Assembly: GCF_003634705.1 (NCBI RefSeq)
Contig: NZ_RBWU01000007.1
Coordinates: forward strand, 124,001-188,000
Direction: 5' to 3'
Source of the DNA: Actinomadura pelletieri DSM 43383
GTDB lineage: Bacteria; Actinomycetota; Actinomycetes; Streptosporangiales; Streptosporangiaceae
DNA: 64,000 nucleotides
Shown here in pieces: positions 27,799 through 36,162 of this stretch. The position numbers and the translations under genes were made by a program. The first letter of the stretch is position 1. Every line of letters begins with the position of its first letter. The notes beneath the pieces are model-generated. The model searched no databases, was not told the DNA's origin, and worked only from the letters and a program-made list of their open reading frames with translations.

Positions 27799-27830
27799 CA
27801 CACCTTCCGGCGCGTGCCCGCCGGTCGATT

Positions 27831-28268
27831 TCATGGACGGCCGTTCCCGGCGTGCAGAAAAGCCTCGAGTTCGCGGATGTCGTCCAGGTCCTTGTCGCGG
27901 CCGAGGGCCTTCTTCCAGACGAGGGTGAGATCCAGCGGCAGGAAGTTGACGCCTCGAACCACGTCCGCCTTCTTGATCAGATGGTCGACGTCCCATCCCA
28001 ACGTCACCGGAAACCAGCCGTTGAGGATCTCGATGGAGACTCCGCGATGGAAAAAGTGGGCGACGAGAACCTCCTCATAGGGGGCGCGCGTGACCTCGTA
28101 TCGCGCCTCCACCTTGTCCCATTCCGGGCCGCGCGCGACGATGTCGACATCCTGGATACTGGAGCGCAGACCATGGACGAGGAGCGGAGCGCTCCCCGCC
28201 ACAATGAAATCCGCATACCTCAGATCAAGGGACTCCAGCGTCTCGATCAGGGAATCCACATCGTTCAA
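27831..28268 (-). CDS. nucleotidyltransferase-fold protein
   Basis: A 145-residue protein with the minimal nucleotidyltransferase pattern: helix 'SLIETLESLDLRYADFIVAG', then GSAPLLVHGLR and the metal pair in 'QDVDIVA' (about residues 26-45), and a third acidic residue in 'VSIEIL'. It resembles AbiEii/MNT-like and unannotated actinomycete enzymes. The start is taken as TTG 28268, because AGAGGG lies 5 bases before it, immediately after the stop of the small gene upstream; GTG 28259 is an alternative. Base composition in this stretch is visibly lower in GC than its surroundings. The small membrane protein encoded directly upstream suggests a functional pair. Substrate unknown. Confidence 0.7.
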   Translation of the reverse strand: MNDVDSLIETLESLDLRYADFIVAGSAPLLVHGLRSSIQDVDIVARGPEWDKVEARYEVTRAPYEEVLVAHFFHRGVSIEILNGWFPVTLGWDVDHLIKKADVVRGVNFLPLDLTLVWKKALGRDKDLDDIRELEAFLHAGNGRP

Positions 28269-28276
28269 AATGCCCT

Positions 28277-28453
28277 CTACATGGGTTTCAGATCGAGTGC
28301 GACCTTCCACCAGGCGAGCGACGATGCCAGGACCCAGACGCTGTAGAGCCCGGCGAACACCACCCGGAACAGGAACGATCGCCGCACCCGCGGCAGGCTG
28401 TCGGGTAACAGGACCGCCACCCACAGCCCGATGAGCACGCTCGCCGACTCCAT
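28277..28453 (-). CDS. 58-residue two-helix membrane protein
   Basis: A short gene starting with ATG 28453 behind a strong GAGGGGAGGG site and ending with TAG 8 bases before the start of the nucleotidyltransferase gene. The protein has a hydrophobic helix at residues about 5-16 (SVLIGLWVAVLLP), a basic turn (RVRR) and a second helix at about 27-50 ending in 'SSLAWWKVALDLKPM'. No family is recognised. The tight spacing and good ribosome site argue that it is real. Confidence 0.65.
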   Translation of the reverse strand: MESASVLIGLWVAVLLPDSLPRVRRSFLFRVVFAGLYSVWVLASSLAWWKVALDLKPM

Positions 28454-28654
28454 TCACCCTCCCCTCGCCGCCGGTTAGACGGACGATCGGACACCTCCGT
28501 TCCTGGCCGAACCGCAGTGGCAGAGGGCTCACCTCAATTGGGGCGCACGACACAGAAAGGTGGAAACGGTGCGCTTAATGTCAATGTCAAGAGCTGATCG
28601 CCTTGATCGGTGACGAAGCGGGGCCGGTGCTGGGTCCCGTGGAGAGGAGCACTG

Positions 28655-28876
28655 ATGTTCGTCATCGCTTTCGTGGCCCTCGTGCTCGCCGGGGTTCTGG
28701 CCGGTGCCGTCTACCTGTGGGACTTCTCGCGCGCCAGCCGGCGCGACGCGCTGTTCCTGCCGGCGACCGACCGACGCGCTCGGCGGGCGCGCCGGGTGAC
28801 GGGGATGTACGCCCGTGACCATGCACGCGACCAGGAGCTGGTCACCCCGCTGACGGGAGAGCGCCACGGGGTCTGA
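28655..28876 (+). CDS. small single-helix membrane protein
   Basis: A 73-residue protein beginning MFVIAFVALVLAGVLAGAVYLWDF, one membrane helix, followed by a basic cytoplasmic tail (RRDALFLPATDRRARRARRV). GAGAGGAG precedes the ATG by 4 bases. An in-frame upstream start exists at 28610 but lacks a ribosome site. Function unknown; a hairpin follows the stop. Confidence 0.65.
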   Translation: MFVIAFVALVLAGVLAGAVYLWDFSRASRRDALFLPATDRRARRARRVTGMYARDHARDQELVTPLTGERHGV

Positions 28877-28904
28877 CCGCCCGACGACCGTCCGATGAGG
28901 CTGC

Positions 28905-28924
28905 GCCCCGAGCACCGCCGGGGC
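28905..28924 (+). terminator. short hairpin after the small membrane protein gene
   Basis: GCCCCG (28905-28910) and CGGGGC (28919-28924) form a 6-bp stem with an 8-base loop, 28 bases after the stop. Confidence 0.35.
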
Positions 28925-29057
28925 AGACGCTCGCCGGAACGTCCGAGGCCGTAGGGATCGGCGCCACGGGGGCGCGCCGCAACGCAGCGGCCACGACTCG
29001 GCGCCCTTCCGTCCCTCGACGAATGCGGCTTCGGCAGCGGGGTGCCGACCGCTCACA

Positions 29058-29109
29058 CGACCCCGGTCAGGGGCACGAGCCGCCAGGCGAGTGCCCCTGA
29101 CCGGGGTCG
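29058..29109 (-). terminator. 19-bp perfect inverted repeat, terminator of the SulP-carbonic anhydrase gene
   Basis: Arms 29058-29076 and 29091-29109 are perfect complements over 19 bp, loop 14 bases. It sits 18 bases beyond the stop of the minus-strand SulP gene. There is no U run, as usual for actinomycete hairpin terminators. Confidence 0.8.
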
Positions 29110-29126
29110 CAGGTAACACAGATCGC

Positions 29127-31403
29127 TCAGGTGAGGGTTCGGGGGTGTGGGGGTTCGTCCGGGATGGGTTCTGGGGGGACGAGGGTGAAGGTCTGCTTGG
29201 TGCGGTCCAGGATCTCGACGTTGGCGGACTGGAGGTCGAGGTAGAGGCCGACGAGTTCGATCTCGCCGGCTTCGACCCGTTCCCGGAGCCACGGGTAGGT
29301 GAGCAGGTTGTCCAGCTGCTGCATGACGTTGATCTTGCAGAGGCGGGTGAGGGGTGACTCGTCCGTGGCGGAGGGGTGTTCGGCGAGGAAGCGGGCGAGG
29401 CTGTGGTTGCCGTGTTTGAGCCAGCGGGACAGCGCGGGCAGGTGCTCGACCTCGGCTCCGCCGGCGAGGAGCGCGGCCATGGCGCCGCAGTTGGAGTGGC
29501 CGCAGACGGTGATCGTCCGGATGTCGAGGACGTTGGTGGCGTACTCGACGGTGGCCGCGACGGAGTCGTCGGGGGTGCGGGTGCCGTGCCGGGGGACGAG
29601 GGCGCCCACGTTCCGGTTGATGAACAGGTCGCCGGGGCCGCTGGCGGTGATGATGTTGGGGACGATACGGGAGTCCACGCAGGTGATGAACAGGTGCTGG
29701 GGTCTTTGCTCCATCGCCAGCTCGGCCATGATCGGCCGGACGAGCCGGGCGGTCCGGTCGTGGTACTCGCGGACGCCGGCGAGCAACACGGCGGCCGGGG
29801 ACACCTCGGGCGCGTCGAGTTCGGTCTCGGAACGCCGCCGACGATTCGCCCATGGGGCCCACCAACGGGCAGGTGGTGGCCTTTTGCGCGGCTGAGACAT
29901 TTCGCCTGTCACAGCCCTTTCATACCAAGCCTCGTGAACCTCGTCGATGTCGACCCTGCCCCCATGGCGTTCGTGGGCCAGCCTCCACTGGTGGACGGCA
30001 TCGAACGCGGCATGATCCATGAAGTCGACGTTCAGGTCCAGGTCGACATGGGAGCCGGGCGGAACGTCCTGCAGGAGGCGCGTCACCTTCGGCACGCCGA
30101 GGAACGTGAGCGTGCCCTCGACGACCACGTGCACGCGGGTCGGCACGGTCCCGTCCTCCGGCGCCGGGACGAGGTGCTCCGCGCGGACCGACAGCCGGGT
30201 CAGCCGCCGCAGCGCCAGGATCCCCATGATGCCGATGCCGAGCAGCACGCCCTCGCCGAGCCCGAGGAAGACCACGCCGACCAGGGTCGCGAAGTAGGCG
30301 GGCGCCTCCCGATGGTGACGCAGGTCACGGACGCGGGCGGTGTCGACGAGGCTGAACCCCAGGACGACCAGCAGCGCGGCGAGGGCGGGCAGCGGCACCT
30401 GTTCGATGAGCGGGCCGCAGGCGAGCGCCAGCACGAGCACCCAGACGCCGTGCAGGACCGTGGACGCGCGGGTACGGGCGCCGGCCTCCATGTTCGCCGT
30501 GCTCCGGACGATCACCCCCGCGATCGGCAGCCCGCCGAGAAACCCCGACAGCGCGTTGCCCGCTCCCTGCCCGAGCAGTTCCCGGTCGAGGTCGGCGCGG
30601 GGGACGTCGGCGGGACGCCTGCGGTCGATGGCCACGCTGCACAGCAGCGACTCGACGGCCGCGACCAGCGCGACGGACACGATGGCGCCGACGATGCCGG
30701 GCAGCGGGCCGTGCGGCAGGACGGGGGCGTCCCAGCCGCTGAGGAGGGTGTCCGGCAGTTCGACGCGCTGCGCGTTCCAGCCGAGCGACCATGCGGTCGC
30801 GGTGGCGAGGGCGATGGCGGGCAGGGGACCGGGGATGAGCCGCAGCCAACCCCCGCGCGGAAGCCGCGTCCAGCCCAGCAGGACCAGAACCGTCAGCGAC
30901 CCGAGCAGCGCCGGATGCGTGTGCGGGTGGAGCAGTTGCCCCGGCAGTTCGCGGAGGTTCTCGATCGCCGACTGCTGGGGGCTGCCGCCGAGCACCACGT
31001 GCACCTGCGCCAGGATGATGACGACACCGACGCCCGCGAGCATCCCGTGCACGACGGCGGGGGAGACGGCGAGCGCGGTGCGGGCGACCCGGCTGGCGCC
31101 GAGCGCGAGCTGCAGCAGCCCGGCGAGCAGGGTGATCGTGCAGGTGGCCCGCCAGCCATAGGTCTGGATGAGCCCGGCGACGATCACGGTCAGCCCGGCG
31201 GCGGGTCCGCTGACCTGGAGCGGCGAACCACCGATGCAGCCGGCGACGATCCCGCCGACCGCGGCGGCGATCAGCCCGGCGGCGATCGGGGCGCCGGAGG
31301 CGACCGCGATACCCAGCGACAGGGGGATGGCGACGAGGAAGACCACCAGGGAGGCGGGTAGGTCGTGTCGAAGGTTGGACGCGCTCGGTAGTCGTTTAGT
31401 CAC
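29127..31403 (-). CDS. SulP-type anion transporter fused to beta-carbonic anhydrase
   Basis: About 758 residues. Residues 1-390 form a SulP permease with 10-12 membrane helices ('DLPASLVVFLVAIPLSLGIA' at the first helix, 'SGPAAGLTVIVAGL' in the signature). A STAS-like domain (about 420-510) follows, then a beta-carbonic anhydrase (about 540-745) with the zinc ligands in CVDSR and 'CGHSNCGAM'. Such fusions are taken to move bicarbonate (or sulfate) and interconvert it with CO2 at the membrane. The likely start is GTG 31403: no ribosome site precedes it, and an ATATATAT element lies 6 bases upstream, so a leaderless mRNA is plausible; the frame could be extended to 31448. A 19-bp hairpin terminates the gene. 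Confidence 0.92.
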   Translation of the reverse strand: MTKRLPSASNLRHDLPASLVVFLVAIPLSLGIAVASGAPIAAGLIAAAVGGIVAGCIGGSPLQVSGPAAGLTVIVAGLIQTYGWRATCTITLLAGLLQLALGASRVARTALAVSPAVVHGMLAGVGVVIILAQVHVVLGGSPQQSAIENLRELPGQLLHPHTHPALLGSLTVLVLLGWTRLPRGGWLRLIPGPLPAIALATATAWSLGWNAQRVELPDTLLSGWDAPVLPHGPLPGIVGAIVSVALVAAVESLLCSVAIDRRRPADVPRADLDRELLGQGAGNALSGFLGGLPIAGVIVRSTANMEAGARTRASTVLHGVWVLVLALACGPLIEQVPLPALAALLVVLGFSLVDTARVRDLRHHREAPAYFATLVGVVFLGLGEGVLLGIGIMGILALRRLTRLSVRAEHLVPAPEDGTVPTRVHVVVEGTLTFLGVPKVTRLLQDVPPGSHVDLDLNVDFMDHAAFDAVHQWRLAHERHGGRVDIDEVHEAWYERAVTGEMSQPRKRPPPARWWAPWANRRRRSETELDAPEVSPAAVLLAGVREYHDRTARLVRPIMAELAMEQRPQHLFITCVDSRIVPNIITASGPGDLFINRNVGALVPRHGTRTPDDSVAATVEYATNVLDIRTITVCGHSNCGAMAALLAGGAEVEHLPALSRWLKHGNHSLARFLAEHPSATDESPLTRLCKINVMQQLDNLLTYPWLRERVEAGEIELVGLYLDLQSANVEILDRTKQTFTLVPPEPIPDEPPHPRTLT

Positions 31404-31490
31404 GCTGCATATATATCCGGCCCGGTGCAACCTCACCCATGAACACACAGAGGGCCGCCGGATCCATCCGGCGGCCCTCGGTCGAAACTC

Positions 31491-33434
31491 TCAGCGGCGG
31501 TAATTCTCCCAGTCGTCGGTTGGCTGGCGGGAGCCGTACGGGCCGGTGTCGTTCGGCTGGCCCTGCTGGAAACCGCCCGGTTGGCGGACGCCGTACCCGC
31601 CGGACCCGTACGACTGGGTCGCGCCCGGGTCGTTGTAGCCACCGCCCGAAGCACCCTGGTCGGGTGGTGGGGAGAGCGGGTCCGCGCCGCCGTTGTAGCT
31701 GCTGCCGCTGAAGTCGCCGTAGACGCCCGACCCGCCGGTGCCGCCCGCGCCGGAGCCACCGTCGAACCCGGCGTACGGTTCATGGCCGGTGCCGCTCAAC
31801 GGGTCGTCATAGCGGGCGGAGTCGCCGTACGCGGGAGCCGTCGGGTAGCCGTCGCTCTGCTGGCCCTGCCCGTATCCGGACGTGCCGCCGAGCCCCGACG
31901 AGTCGTAGCCGGACGACGTCCCCGCGCCGACGCCGGAGTCGTAGCCGCCGGTCTGACCGGGTGCGGACCACGGGCCCGTGCCGCCCGACCCCGAGCCCGT
32001 GCTGAACGAACCGGTGCCGAGAGGGTCGCCGAGCGGGTCGTTCAGCGAACCGCCGTAGGAACCGCCGCCCGTGTCGGACGGGGACGGCGAGCCGGACGAC
32101 CGCTGACGGTCGTTCTGGATGCGCTGGAGCAGCTCGTCCACGGTCGGGAGCTTGTGCCCGTCGGTGTCGGTGCCGGGAGCGCCGCTCTGTGCCGCGGGGG
32201 CCGCCGGAGCCGGAGTCGCGGGCGCCGGTGGGGCGGGTACGGAGGGAGCGGGCGTCGGGGGAGCGGGCGGTGCGGACGGCTCGTCGGTGCGGCCGAGAGG
32301 CAGGCCGAGCGGGTCGGACACGCGCGGGTCGCCGCCGGGCTGACCGCCGCCCGGCGCCGACGACCCGAGGCCGAAGTCGTAGCCGTCCTGGCGGCCCGCG
32401 GCCGGGGGACCGGCGGCCGCGGCGGGACGACCGCCCAGCGGGTCGGACCCGTAGGACGGCTCGTGCGTCCCGTGCGGGGACTGGTCGCCGTAGACCGGGT
32501 CGTGACCGCCGCCGTACTGGTCGCCCTGGCCGAAGTCGGCCGCGCCGAACGCGGGCTGCGGCTCCTGCCCGCCGTAGGCTTCCTGCCCCCCGTAGGTCTC
32601 CTGACCGCCGTAGGTCTCCTGACCGCCGTACATGGGTTGCTCGGGGACGCTCGGACCGCCTCCGTAGGGCGACTGCGGACCGCCCTGCGGGCCGGGACCG
32701 CCGGTTCCGGCGAGGTCGGCGGGGATCGGGTCGAGCGCGGTGGAACCCGGGTCCTGGTTCGCGAACGGGGAAGCACCCTGGAACCCGCCGGGCGCGGCCA
32801 TCTGCTGGGGACCGGTGCCGCCGCCCTGGCCGCCCGGCGCGCCCATGCCGCCGAAGGCCGGGCCGTCGGCGCCCATGGAGACCGGCTGGGTCAGGCTCTG
32901 CTGGGGTGGGACGGGCTGGTCCGCGGGGGCCTCGACCGGCGGCTGCGCGTTCAGCGGGTCGGCGGCGGGGTCGACGTCGGCGCGCTCGTCGTCGTGGTCG
33001 TGCTGCCACGGGAACTTGGGCTTGTCGAAGGTGATCGTCGCCCAGTAGTCGTCGTCCGCCATCTCGTCCGACGCCTGGCCCCTAGGCGCAGGCGGCGGCG
33101 GGGCCTGTGGCCCCTGCGGTCCCTGCGCGGCCTGGGCGGTGGGAGCGGCGAGCGGGCCGCCCGCGACACGGCGGTCGTGGGCCGGCTCGGGAGCGCCCTG
33201 ACGGTCGTAACCGGAGTCGTACCCGGTCTCGTAGCCGTCGTTGTACCCGTAGCCGTCCGGGCCGCCCATGTCCTCGTGCGACGGGGCCCCCCGGCGGCCG
33301 CGCGGCTGCGGCTCGTCGTCCATCCAGTCGTCGTCGTCGCGTCCCGCCCTGCTGGCCCGCAGGCCAAGGGCCACGAGGACGACCACGAGGACCACGACCA
33401 CGATGAGGCCGAAGACCACGATGTATGAAGTCAT
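31491..33434 (-). CDS. single-span membrane protein with long disordered Gly/Pro/Tyr-rich tail
   Basis: A 647-residue protein: one N-terminal helix (residues 4-26, mostly Val/Leu), then an acidic-to-polar tail with almost no predicted fold. The tail is rich in Gly, Pro, Gln, Tyr and Ser, with four YGGQE repeats and many SxYG and DPLG units. Two short islands look ordered: 'DDDYWATITFDKPKFPW' (about 125-141) and 'KLPTVDELLQRIQNDRQ' (about residues 430-446). The ATG at 33434 is preferred over TTG 33446. Composition suggests an interaction or condensate-forming scaffold under the membrane. Family not recognised. Confidence 0.75.
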   Translation of the reverse strand: MTSYIVVFGLIVVVVLVVVLVALGLRASRAGRDDDDWMDDEPQPRGRRGAPSHEDMGGPDGYGYNDGYETGYDSGYDRQGAPEPAHDRRVAGGPLAAPTAQAAQGPQGPQAPPPPAPRGQASDEMADDDYWATITFDKPKFPWQHDHDDERADVDPAADPLNAQPPVEAPADQPVPPQQSLTQPVSMGADGPAFGGMGAPGGQGGGTGPQQMAAPGGFQGASPFANQDPGSTALDPIPADLAGTGGPGPQGGPQSPYGGGPSVPEQPMYGGQETYGGQETYGGQEAYGGQEPQPAFGAADFGQGDQYGGGHDPVYGDQSPHGTHEPSYGSDPLGGRPAAAAGPPAAGRQDGYDFGLGSSAPGGGQPGGDPRVSDPLGLPLGRTDEPSAPPAPPTPAPSVPAPPAPATPAPAAPAAQSGAPGTDTDGHKLPTVDELLQRIQNDRQRSSGSPSPSDTGGGSYGGSLNDPLGDPLGTGSFSTGSGSGGTGPWSAPGQTGGYDSGVGAGTSSGYDSSGLGGTSGYGQGQQSDGYPTAPAYGDSARYDDPLSGTGHEPYAGFDGGSGAGGTGGSGVYGDFSGSSYNGGADPLSPPPDQGASGGGYNDPGATQSYGSGGYGVRQPGGFQQGQPNDTGPYGSRQPTDDWENYRR

Positions 33435-33714
33435 GCCACCACCCAATGCCTTGGCTCGGCGAGGAGTTCCGGCGCGGACCTCGGGTCCGTTCCGGCTGTC
33501 GCCGGCGGCCTGTCGTCCTCGGGAGTCCGCCGCCCCGGCTTAGCCCGATTCTGTCCGACCGCTATGACCGTTGTCACACCCTTCGCGCACATTTACCCTC
33601 ACACGGCGCGTGCCGACCGGTCGAGTTCCACCCGTCGGTACGCCCCTGTCGGCTCCGGCCCCCCGGTGGGGTCCGCCTTGACCCTGTGCTGAGACTCCAC
33701 GGTCAACGCGCCTA

Positions 33715-34302
33715 CTAACCGCCGAAGTTCCCGGTGATCCGTCCCCGTCCGATCGTGTGCTCGGCGATGGCGGGCAGCGAGTCCTTCAGTGCGGCGCCGT
33801 TCTGGAACGGTGCCGGATCGTCCAGTGCGTAGATGGTGAACCGGTACCGATGCCGCTCGCCCTTGGGCGGGCACGGCGGCGTGTATCCCGCCTTCTTGTC
33901 CGTGGTCAGCCCTTCGACTGTCCTGTCCAGACGTGCTCCCTCGACGACTTCGTTCACGGTTCCGTCGATGCCCGCGATCACCCAGTGGACCTCGGCGCCG
34001 CCGGACGCGTCCGGGTCGTCCATGACGATCGCGAACGATCTGGTCCCGGCCGGCGTGCCCGACCACCGGAGCGGCGGGGTCTTGCCCTGACCGCCAGGGT
34101 ACGTCGTGCAGCCGTACCGCGGGGGCAAGTCGCGGCCATCGCGGAAGACGGGGCTGGTCACGGTGAACCATTCCGACAGTTCGGCGCTCTTGTTCTGGGG
34201 CTCGCCGATCAGCCCGCAGCCGCCGACGGTGCCGGCGAGCGCTAGCGCCGCGACCGCGGTCACGGCCGCGGCCGGAATCGGACGCCGGTCTCTGCTCATC
34301 AT
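33715..34302 (-). CDS. PEBP-family (YbhB/YbcL-like) lipoprotein
   Basis: A 195-residue protein. The N-terminus is a lipoprotein signal (MMSRDRR, hydrophobic Ala/Val stretch, lipobox TVGGC at about residue 28), so it is anchored outside the membrane. The body is a Raf-kinase-inhibitor-like/PEBP fold: 'PPLRWSGTPAGTRSFAIVMDDPDA', 'HWVIAGIDGTV', 'GYTPPCPPKGERHRYRFTIYALD'. Bacterial members are of uncertain function. The start at 34302 is taken because GGGAG precedes it and it gives a proper signal peptide; the longer frame to 34416 would bury the signal. Confidence 0.88.
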   Translation of the reverse strand: MMSRDRRPIPAAAVTAVAALALAGTVGGCGLIGEPQNKSAELSEWFTVTSPVFRDGRDLPPRYGCTTYPGGQGKTPPLRWSGTPAGTRSFAIVMDDPDASGGAEVHWVIAGIDGTVNEVVEGARLDRTVEGLTTDKKAGYTPPCPPKGERHRYRFTIYALDDPAPFQNGAALKDSLPAIAEHTIGRGRITGNFGG

Positions 34303-34645
34303 CGATTTCGCTCCCGGGCGAGATCGTACGCCGCGCGCCGCCGCGTCGCCGTCAACTCGGCTCCGCGTCTCGGTGGCCGCGTCCGCCGCCGGCGCCCCCT
34401 TCCGTGTCCGCCCCAACCATAGGGCTTTACGGGGACTGGATCGCGCCTTTCGTCCCGTCGGGTGACGGCGTTCCGGAAGCGGGGCCTGTGACGTTGGTCA
34501 TGCGTGCTTTGGCCATATATGTCGGGAAATATGGGAAGGAGTGGCGAGTTTCACAGCGTCAGCAGCCCTGATCTTTGCCGGTTCGGGAAATTTCTCTGTT
34601 CTTCCCGGGGTTCTGGTTGGTGTCGGAGGCGCCTCATCGAGTAGC
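34303..34645. promoter_or_regulatory. divergent control region between the PEBP gene and ndh
   Basis: No gene is supported here. A possible ndh promoter is TTGGTG (34617-34622) and TAGCTT (34642-34647), spacing 19, the latter overlapping the Rex operator. An AT-rich patch (ATATAT, AAATATGGG) lies at about 34513-34533. Confidence 0.35.
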
Positions 34646-34663
34646 TTGTGAATGTCTTCACAA
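34646..34663 (+). promoter_or_regulatory. Rex (NADH/NAD+ redox repressor) operator
   Basis: TTGTGAATGTCTTCACAA is an exact fit to the Rex operator TTGTGAA-n4-TTCACAA, with one further flanking pair (C..G). It lies 26 bp before the ndh start. Rex repression of NADH dehydrogenase genes when NADH is low is established in Streptomyces, so the site makes biological sense here. Confidence 0.88.
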
Positions 34664-34688
34664 GCCGACCATGACATTGGAGACCGCA

Positions 34689-36062
34689 ATGGCCAGGACT
34701 GCCCAGGAGACCCCTGGTGCTCCCCACATCCTCATCGTGGGCGGCGGCTATGTGGGCATGTACACCGCGCTGCGCCTGCAGAAGAAGCTGAAGCGCGAGC
34801 TGAAGCGGGGCGAGGTGCGGGTCACCGTCGTCGACCCCAACACGTACATGACGTACCAGCCGTTCCTGCCCGAGGCCGCCGCCGGGAACATCTCCCCGCG
34901 GCACGTCGTCGTTCCGCTCCGCCGGGTCCTTCCGAAGTGCACCGTCCGCAAGGCCCGGGTGACCGAGCTGAACCACGAGGAGCGCTGGGCGATCGTCCAG
35001 CCGCTGGCGGGCGCTCCGGAACGGATCTCCTACGACTACCTGGTCATGGCCGCCGGCGCGGTGCCGCGGCTGCTGCCGATCCCCGGGCTGGCCGAGAACG
35101 GCATCAGCCTCAAGACCGTCGGCGAGGCCATCCACCTGCGCAACCACGTCCTGGAACAGCTGGAGATCGCCGAGTCGACCGACGACGAGGAACTGCGCCG
35201 CAAGGCGCTGACGTTCGTGTTCGTCGGCGGCGGGTTCGCGGGCGTCGAGGCGGTCGCCGAGCTTGAGGACATGACCCGCGACGCGACGAAGTACATGCGC
35301 AACGTCACCCCGCAGGACCTGCGCTTCATGCTCGTCGAGGCCACCGACCGCATCCTGCCCGAGGTCGGCCCGGACATGGGCAAGTGGACCGCCGAGCAGC
35401 TGCGCGGCCGTGGCATCGCGGTGAAGATGAACACCCTGCTGCGGTCCGCGGTCGGCGGCCGGATCGAGCTGTCGGACGGCAGCGCCTTCGAGGCCGGGAC
35501 CCTGGTGTGGAACGCGGGCGTGAAGCCGTCTCCGGTCGTCCGGAACGGCGACCTCCCCGTCGACGAGAAGGGCCGCGTCAAGGGCACCGAGTACCTGACG
35601 ATCGAGGGTCTCGTGCGCGCGTTCACCGCGGGTGACAACGCCGCGATCCCCGACCTGACCCAGGACGGCGAGTTCTGCCCGCCGAACGCGCAGCACGCCG
35701 TCCGGCAGGCCAAGCTGCTCGGCGACAACATCGTCCGGTCGCTGCGCGGCAAGACCCTCAAGCCGTACGTCCACGGCAACCTCGGCACCGTCGCCGGCCT
35801 CGGCCTGCACAAGGGCGTCGCGAACCCGCTGGGCTTCAAGCTCAAGGGCTGGCCCGCGTGGTTCTTCCACCGCAGCTACCACGGCGCGATGGTCCCGACG
35901 TTCAATCGCAAGATCCGCGTCGTGGCGGACTGGACGCTCGCGCTGTTCCTCAAGCGCGAGACCGTCTCCCTCGCCACCGTCGAACAGCCCCGCGCCGACT
36001 TCGAGCTAGCGGCGCTCGACGGTGCGAAGGCGAAGAACGAGATCACCGAGAACGCGGCCTGA
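34689..36062 (+). CDS. ndh: type II NADH:quinone oxidoreductase (NDH-2)
   Basis: A 457-residue FAD enzyme that passes electrons from NADH to the membrane quinone pool without pumping protons. Two Rossmann motifs are clear: FAD-binding 'ILIVGGGYVGMYTALRL' (GGGYVG at 18-23) and NAD-binding 'FVFVGGGFAGVEAVAELE' (GGG at 180-182). Also present are 'YDYLVMAAGAVPRLLPIPG', 'VWNAGVKPSPV', 'AFTAGDNAAIPD' and the quinone-site-like 'PPNAQHAVRQAKLLGDNI'. The C-terminal 60 residues carry the membrane-surface helices (WFFHRSYHGAMVPTFNRK). ATG 34689 follows GGAGA; an upstream in-frame ATG at 34671 is less likely. Probably Rex-regulated. A 17-bp inverted repeat ends the transcript. Confidence 0.95.
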   Translation: MARTAQETPGAPHILIVGGGYVGMYTALRLQKKLKRELKRGEVRVTVVDPNTYMTYQPFLPEAAAGNISPRHVVVPLRRVLPKCTVRKARVTELNHEERWAIVQPLAGAPERISYDYLVMAAGAVPRLLPIPGLAENGISLKTVGEAIHLRNHVLEQLEIAESTDDEELRRKALTFVFVGGGFAGVEAVAELEDMTRDATKYMRNVTPQDLRFMLVEATDRILPEVGPDMGKWTAEQLRGRGIAVKMNTLLRSAVGGRIELSDGSAFEAGTLVWNAGVKPSPVVRNGDLPVDEKGRVKGTEYLTIEGLVRAFTAGDNAAIPDLTQDGEFCPPNAQHAVRQAKLLGDNIVRSLRGKTLKPYVHGNLGTVAGLGLHKGVANPLGFKLKGWPAWFFHRSYHGAMVPTFNRKIRVVADWTLALFLKRETVSLATVEQPRADFELAALDGAKAKNEITENAA

Positions 36063-36083
36063 CGCTCCAGGGCACGCAGCGAA

Positions 36084-36127
36084 AAGCCCTCGTCCTCCGG
36101 CGCTGAGCGTCCGGAGGACGAGGGCTT
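36084..36127 (+). terminator. 17-bp bidirectional terminator
   Basis: AAGCCCTCGTCCTCCGG (36084-36100) and its exact complement (36111-36127) with a 10-base loop lie between convergent ndh and the ABC permease gene. Confidence 0.85.
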
Positions 36128-36162
36128 CGTTCATGGTCGGGTTCGGCCGCCACTCCCGGCGG

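Noticed and set aside
28288..28494. 68-codon minus-strand frame overlapping the small membrane protein gene
   Set aside because: The frame with the strong ribosome site and two membrane helices (28277-28453) is far more gene-like; this one is Arg/Ser/Cys-rich shadow.
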